From assembly GCA_030123765.1 (NCBI GenBank), contig JASJXX010000005.1:1-60637 (forward strand): DNA of 60,637 nucleotides, given 5' to 3'. The DNA is from Actinomycetota bacterium (GTDB taxonomy: Bacteria > Actinomycetota > Acidimicrobiia > Spongiisociales > UBA5794). Position numbers and translations under genes: made by a program. Under the pieces are notes generated by a model, which saw nothing but the letters and a program-made list of their open reading frames with translations, did not search any database and had not been told where the DNA came from. This document shows, piece after piece, positions 56,901 to 60,637 of this stretch. Positions within the stretch are counted from its first letter, which is position 1. Every line of letters begins with the position of its first letter.

Positions 56901-57138
56901 AGATGCGGAACACATTTTCGAGAGCTACCAGCGCGGTGCGAAGGCTCCAGGACTCACAGCAGCGCTCGGTCTCGGACTTGGGATCTCACGACGACTTGCG
57001 CGCGGCATGAACGGCGACATCAACTATCGGCGCGATCGAGGAGAAACGATCTTCGAGCTCACCCTGCCCCTCGTAGGCTCGAGCGACGCCACCGCGACCA
57101 CTGGCGGAAGCGTCCCCTCGGGAAGGTCTCAAGACTGA
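53971..57138 (+). CDS. Large soluble GAF/PAS sensor histidine kinase
   Basis: 1055 residues without membrane segments. Three GAF-like domains (about 20-165, 175-335, 350-520), a PAS domain (525-645, TASDAIVSVDENQRIFLFNQ), a second PAS-like domain (about 650-800), then the kinase core: VSHEIRTPLTAIVGFAQLL, RNLVSNALRYGG, DDGLGV and GLGLGISRRLARG. Cytoplasmic signal integration is likely, though the signals and partner regulator are not evident. It follows the smaller kinase by 130 nt on the same strand, but has no own response regulator adjacent. Confidence 0.88.
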   Translation: MAAVTIRDMFGLVRRAGREHSRARVLAELSRLIGERLLAFRVTVFVEDGERLIPMVAEYPSGVIDATLFARWREEGAVENSELGARIRADEHLLLIENPEDVLPARMVTAFRVQSLLAVALRTEDSLLGVLVVEGDFDELTAQQNEISKLAEIVTLTLETAQTFERERDRTREIEALLEVGTALTESTDLTRVLAAVARNSARVCGFERCSIMILDDSGRLEPVMSQFADGHIDVELWETFRRIEADLPAAGYVIESGVPVAYGEPETVPELNPSVWVSPFGIKSILMVPLTAWGENFGVLMLDHRERRSIGPDLVKVTQAVAAHGAAAIGLSRLLEREAESRRQAEAALRDLRDRQAQQGAVATVSQLALRAPDLGTLMEEAVRILAETLDVEYVQILEIQPGGEDLRLRAGVGWEDGLVGTATVDIGPGSQAGFTLAASSPVVVGDLASEHRFSGPDLLTDHEVVSGVSVIIGGRAEPYGVLGVYTIRHRAFTPEDIDFLRSVANVLGGAIEQERGERAVLESEQVLQAILDTASDAIVSVDENQRIFLFNQHASETFGYSQEEVLGEPLSMLLSNKIRSAHDGYVETLVREVAPRRLLNSHREISGLRKNGEEFPAEVTTSRTMVGDRTIFTAIVRDVTKQNELWRLVRESEDRYRSIFERSPIAIWEQDFTAVGAWLDRLRDDGVTDLRAYLTARPREVDHGIRLIGVLSVNPAGVDLIGAMSLDQLLEVRPEESRASGIREAFVTQFLAIWEDTDNVQLELVGRTAAGDRIECVLHFAVRRTDDGLNLSDVIVALTDITDRKAAEARLEELVKSKEELIASVSHEIRTPLTAIVGFAQLLQSNRAGYSESEHAEMLEMLVNESTDVEIIVEDLIVAAKADIGKLELMRVPVDLRVQSAQVLEMWDQGAAGHIELSGESVRCVGDAARVRQIIRNLVSNALRYGGDNVRAEVGSVDSVGYLRIVDDGLGVDAEDAEHIFESYQRGAKAPGLTAALGLGLGISRRLARGMNGDINYRRDRGETIFELTLPLVGSSDATATTGGSVPSGRSQD

Positions 57139-57237
57139 GGCGTTCGGAGCAGGTCGAGGTTTCTTCTTCAGACGACACTGCGGACCTCTCCGGCACGGGC
57201 GACGCTCGTGGTGGTCGGCACCGGATCTCGGTGTGCA

Positions 57238-58878
57238 CTACGCCATCTCGGTCTGCGCTGCTCTCTCGATATCGAGATCCTCGATAGCCATCTCACGTAG
57301 CCTGAACTTCTGGATCTTGCCGGTGACGGTCATCGGGAACTCGTCGATGAACGCCACGTAGGCCGGGACTTTGAAGTGGGCGATGCGGCCGCGACAGAAC
57401 TCCTTCACCTCCTCCTCGGTCAGGGTCGCCCCCGGCTTCGTCTTGACCCAAGCCATGACCTGCTCCCCGAACTTCTCGTCCGGGACACCGACGACCTGAG
57501 CAGCGACGATCTCAGGATGGGTGTACAGGTACTCCTCGATCTCGCTCGGATACACGTTCTCGCCGCCACGGATGATCATGTCCTTTATCCGTCCGACGAT
57601 CTTGACGTAACCCTCCTCATCCATGGTGGCGAGGTCGCCGGTATGCATCCAGGCATCGGCGTCGATAGCCTCGGCCGTGCGATCTGGATCGTTCCAGTAG
57701 CCGACCATCACCGAGTAGCCGCGGGTGCAGAACTCACCCTGATCTCCCCGTTCGACGGTACGTCCCGTCTCAGGATCCACGATCTTGATCTCTACGTGGG
57801 GATGCACTCGGCCCACGGTTGACACTCTGCGCTCGGTGTCATCGTCGGCCCCGGTCTGTGTCGAGACGGGAGAGGTCTCGGTCATGCCGTACGCGATGGT
57901 CACCTGCTCCATGTGCATATCTGAGATCACCCGTGTCATGATCTCGGTAGGGCAGGGGGACCCTGCCATGATCCCGGTGCGGAGCGTCGTGAGGTCGTAG
58001 TCGTCGAAGTTCTCGTGGTTCAACTCTTCGATGAACATGGTCGGCACGCCGTACAGCGACGTACAGCCTTCAGCCTCGATCGTTTCCAGCACCGCCCGGG
58101 GATCGAAGGACGTTCCCGGGATGACGATGGCAGATCCATGGGTTGTGCAAGCCAGGTTGCCGAGCACCATGCCGAAACAGTGGTAGAACGGAACGGGGAT
58201 ACAGACCCGGTCAGTCTCGTCGTAGCCGCAGGCTTCACCGACGAAGTATCCGTTGTTGAGGATGTTGGCGTGGCTGAGCGTGGCGCCCTTCGGGAATCCA
58301 GTGGTACCGCTGGTGTACTGGATGTTGACGGGCTGATCCGCAGACAAGCTTGCCGAAGTGTCTCGGAGCGTCTGCGCGGTGACGGTCTCCGCTGCTGATA
58401 TCAGGTTCTGCCAGTCTTCCGAGTCGAGATAGATCACCTGCTCTAATGCCGGAGCGCGTGGTCGGACCTCGTCAATCATGGCCACGTAATCCGAGCTCAG
58501 GTGGCTGCGGGCCGAGATCAGAGTGCGGCATCCGGACTGGTTGAGGGTGTACTCGAGCTCCGTCGTGCGATACGCCGGGTTGATGTTCACCAGGATCGCG
58601 CCGATCTTCGCCGTGGCGTACTGCACGAGCACCCACTCCGCATTGTTGGGACTCCAGATGCCGATCCGGTCGCCTACCTTCACACTCGTGGCGAGGAGGC
58701 CACGGGCGACGATGTCTACAGCATCGTTGAACTCTGCGTACGTGTAGCGGATCCCCTGATGAGGGGCGACAAGGGCGTCCCTGTCAGGAAACCTAGCTAC
58801 CGTTGCCTCAAGATTCTGCCCTATCGTCTCGTCGATCAGCGGAACGTTCGTCGGTCCCGCGGCCTCGGCCAGCGCCAT
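57238..58878 (-). CDS. AMP-forming acyl-CoA synthetase (FadD-like)
   Basis: 546 residues. ANL-superfamily enzyme activating a carboxylic acid to its CoA thioester. The P-loop [11 protein letters not shown], the [10 protein letters not shown] loop, the [12 protein letters not shown]...WMHTGDLA and the C-terminal [15 protein letters not shown] with the catalytic Lys are present. It resembles medium/long-chain fatty acyl-CoA ligases (KMIKRGGEN-type loop [11 protein letters not shown]). The ATG at 58878 has GGGAG six bases upstream; the frame upstream to 59019 is unlikely to be translated. Convergent to the GAF/PAS kinase. Confidence 0.92.
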   Translation of the reverse strand: MALAEAAGPTNVPLIDETIGQNLEATVARFPDRDALVAPHQGIRYTYAEFNDAVDIVARGLLATSVKVGDRIGIWSPNNAEWVLVQYATAKIGAILVNINPAYRTTELEYTLNQSGCRTLISARSHLSSDYVAMIDEVRPRAPALEQVIYLDSEDWQNLISAAETVTAQTLRDTSASLSADQPVNIQYTSGTTGFPKGATLSHANILNNGYFVGEACGYDETDRVCIPVPFYHCFGMVLGNLACTTHGSAIVIPGTSFDPRAVLETIEAEGCTSLYGVPTMFIEELNHENFDDYDLTTLRTGIMAGSPCPTEIMTRVISDMHMEQVTIAYGMTETSPVSTQTGADDDTERRVSTVGRVHPHVEIKIVDPETGRTVERGDQGEFCTRGYSVMVGYWNDPDRTAEAIDADAWMHTGDLATMDEEGYVKIVGRIKDMIIRGGENVYPSEIEEYLYTHPEIVAAQVVGVPDEKFGEQVMAWVKTKPGATLTEEEVKEFCRGRIAHFKVPAYVAFIDEFPMTVTGKIQKFRLREMAIEDLDIERAAQTEMA

Positions 58879-59045
58879 CTCCTGCTCCCTTGTCACCCCG
58901 GCAGTACTGCATGAAGGCTGACCGGATCGATCGCCGTTGTCAACCCGGCGAGGGCTTGAGCCCAGGTAGATGTCCGAGGAGGAGCGGGGTGCCGCTGAGT
59001 CTCGATTGCTGATTGTCACAGTGATCCCACCGGTATCCTTGTGGG

Positions 59046-59987
59046 ATGAATCAGATCCATCCTTCCGAAGTCTGGGAGCACGCCCGAGACTGGGCAGTGA
59101 TGCGCTCGTTCGTCTACTACCAGCGGGAGAACTTCATCTGCGAAGGCCTCGTCGAGGGACGCGACATCATCGACTACTCGGCGGGACTCGGTGATCTCTC
59201 GGCCTACGTCAGATCCCTGCATCCATCGAGTCTGCTCGCCACAGCCCCAGAGCCGGAAGCCCCGCGCCCGTCGCTGTTGCCGGACTCGGTCGAATGGATG
59301 ACCGGGGTAGGTGCCGACCGGATCGCCGCCGTGTTACCCGAAGCGTCCGCTGACGTGATCCTGGCTCGTATGGTGATCCAGTTCCCGACGGTGGAGGGCG
59401 ACGCCATCGATGTCGACGGCATCCTTCGACAGATGTATGGCGTTCTGCGCGAGAGCGGCACCATCGTCGTCTCGACCCACTCCTTCTTCTCCCTTCCGCG
59501 CTTCGAGGGAGACCACTCCCGGGCCGATGATCACCTCGCCGCGGTCGAGGCCGACGTTCTCCCTCTCCTTGACGCGCAGGACACTTTCACGCGTGGTGTT
59601 GCACAGGAGACCGCTGGTCTCATTGAACTTGTTCGCTACCTGGGTCTGCCTCCGCGAGAGGGACCCTTCGGCCGAACCGGCTTCGGCTTGAAGATTCCGA
59701 TGCTCGTCAACTCGTTCGTGAGCGAAGGCTTCATCGTCGACAGCGTCGAGGAGATCGAACCATTCACGTTCCCGATTGGCCTCTACGAGAGCATCGTTGA
59801 TGGTGCTGAGTCGGTGGTCGAACTCGGAGAACACATCATGTCTATCAAGCACCGGCATCTCACTTCGGTCGATGCAGCCGATCCGTACCTGCGGCCAGCC
59901 ATCCTGGCAGACATGATCGCCGAGATTCGCGAGCTTCTGCCAGTGACGGCCGTCCCGATCGTACGGATCTGCGCGACGAAGCAGTAG
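59046..59987 (+). CDS. Class I SAM-dependent methyltransferase-like protein
   Basis: 313 residues. A Rossmann-type methyltransferase pattern is visible: [12 protein letters not shown] as a variant of motif [13 protein letters not shown], then [14 protein letters not shown]. The glycine-rich motif I is degenerate (GLGD instead of GxGxG), so activity is uncertain. The C-terminal half (about 200-310) has no clear match. Substrate unknown. The ATG at 59046 has a weak ribosome site. Confidence 0.6.
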   Translation: MNQIHPSEVWEHARDWAVMRSFVYYQRENFICEGLVEGRDIIDYSAGLGDLSAYVRSLHPSSLLATAPEPEAPRPSLLPDSVEWMTGVGADRIAAVLPEASADVILARMVIQFPTVEGDAIDVDGILRQMYGVLRESGTIVVSTHSFFSLPRFEGDHSRADDHLAAVEADVLPLLDAQDTFTRGVAQETAGLIELVRYLGLPPREGPFGRTGFGLKIPMLVNSFVSEGFIVDSVEEIEPFTFPIGLYESIVDGAESVVELGEHIMSIKHRHLTSVDAADPYLRPAILADMIAEIRELLPVTAVPIVRICATKQ

Positions 59988-60380
59988 CCCCTGACTCGCT
60001 GGACGATATTGGACACATCTGCTGTCCGTGACGCCGAGCCGGACTATCTAGCGTTGCCTTGTTGGTGGAGTGGGGGATCGGTTCGCTCGAAGTGGTTCCG
60101 GTTGCCTCGAGTCGCTCTCTCCGTCTTGTCAGTGGTCGTTGCATCATGTGTGGCGACGTGCAGCGATCGCGGAAGTGTCTGGTGGCCTGTGTGTCCACAA
60201 CTGTCCGCTGTCAACGGCCACCGCCTGGTAGCAGGTAAGACTCCGACGGCCCTAGCCGCAGTGACCGCTCTGCTGAGAACGGCGCGGCTGGAGCAGCAAT
60301 CGGTGCCACTCCATCCTGCGCCACTATCTCGTCCAGGAAGCGGCTCCTGTCGGATCGTTCCACGCGACTAGAGGGGCCCC
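59988..60380. other. Gene-poor interval upstream of trpB2
   Basis: 393 nt. A 120-codon frame (60009-60371) is open but its composition is unlike protein, and it lacks a ribosome site. It contains two adjacent-Trp (TGGTGG) pairs. Otherwise nothing recognised; a promoter for trpB2 must lie here. Confidence 0.35.
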
Positions 60381-60637
60381 ATGGATAACACCGTCAACTA
60401 TCTGCTTGACGAGTCGGAGATGCCCACTCAGTGGTACAACATCATTCTTGACCTGCCCGAGCCCCCTCCTCCGCCACTCAACCCGGTGACACACTTCCCT
60501 ATCGGATCTGCGGATGTGGCGCCCCTGTTCCCGATGCCGCTCATCATGCAGGAGGTCAGCACGGAGAGCGAGATCGACATCCCCGGCGGGGATCTACTAC
60601 AAGTACGAGGGGTGAAGAATCTCACCACCGAGACCGG
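60381..60637 (+). pseudogene. TrpB2-type tryptophan synthase beta gene, internally deleted and cut by the window edge
   Basis: The start is convincing: MDNTVNYLLDESEMPTQWYNI, LPEPPPPPLNP and PLFPMPLIMQEVS are diagnostic of the TrpB2 N-terminus. After IDIP at about residue 67 the sequence jumps: DNA for YYKYEG follows immediately but in another frame, then VKNLTTETG in the original frame. In intact TrpB2 about 30 residues separate the first two landmarks, and about 25 the next two, including the GSHK(I/P)N motif with the PLP lysine. As given, the gene cannot make an active enzyme. Either a decayed gene or an assembly fault near a contig end. Confidence 0.75.

Noticed and set aside
60009-60371. 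120-codon frame upstream of trpB2 as a protein gene
   Set aside because: No ribosome site, amino acid composition unlike protein, no recognisable domain.

Overview
The window is a high-GC bacterial chromosome segment that reads as Actinobacteriota. Indicators are an HspR-type regulator closing the dnaK operon, a DivIVA-like wag protein, the egtB/egtD pair, a deazaflavin (F420)-dependent nitroreductase-like protein, frequent GTG/TTG starts and ATGA/GTGA/TGATG stop-start overlaps. An uncultured member of class Acidimicrobiia is my best guess, but that is inference. I see no rRNA, tRNA or CRISPR array. TAG, TGA and TAA are all used as ordinary stops.

Layout. 0-15 kb: membrane protein end, SDR oxidoreductase, CBS protein, oligopeptidase B, a ManC-type sugar nucleotidyltransferase, a ClC channel with CBS/TrkA-C tail, MsrA, an SMP-30/strictosidine-synthase-like protein, DeoD, then a minus-strand sulfur operon (sulfide:quinone oxidoreductase, DUF1641, TusE/DsrC-like, DsrE2) with a structured leader. 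15-17.6 kb: a scar in which a membrane protein gene appears split by an A+T-richer insert carrying a nickel/cobalt-permease-like gene and fused remnants of IS3 and IS256 transposases. 17.7-30.6 kb: M20 peptidase, egtD/egtB, a secreted DUF4214 + L,D-transpeptidase protein, an MpaB-like oxygenase, infA, a Fur-family regulator with an ABC ATPase, a HisA-like protein with a changed catalytic residue, RarD, and a SprT-like peptidase. 30.6-38.7 kb: M13 peptidase, malic enzyme, acyl-CoA dehydrogenase, tryptophanase and a DivIVA-like protein. 38.7-42.7 kb: dnaK-grpE-dnaJ-hspR with a HAIR-like operator over the promoter. 42.7-49.7 kb: a fused alpha+beta 2-oxoacid dehydrogenase E1 coupled to an aminotransferase, a LAL-type LuxR regulator and a DUF4242 protein. 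50.5-60.6 kb: a tandem spondin-domain exported protein divergent from a two-component system whose response regulator has an in-frame amber codon, a large GAF/PAS histidine kinase, an acyl-CoA synthetase, a methyltransferase-like protein, and a TrpB2 gene with internal segments missing at the window end.

How they fit together. Several blocks are readable as working units: the sulfur operon (sulfide oxidation plus sulfur carriers), the self-regulated chaperone operon, the two-gene ergothioneine operon and the E1/aminotransferase pair. Peptidases (PtrB, M13, M20), fatty-acid genes, malic enzyme and tryptophanase suggest heterotrophic use of peptides, amino acids and fatty acids. The most unusual points are the broken response regulator, the insertion-sequence mosaic, the compact sulfur module, the HisA-like protein with Asn for the catalytic Asp, and the damaged trpB2. 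All functional calls rest on reading the sequence; no search was run.
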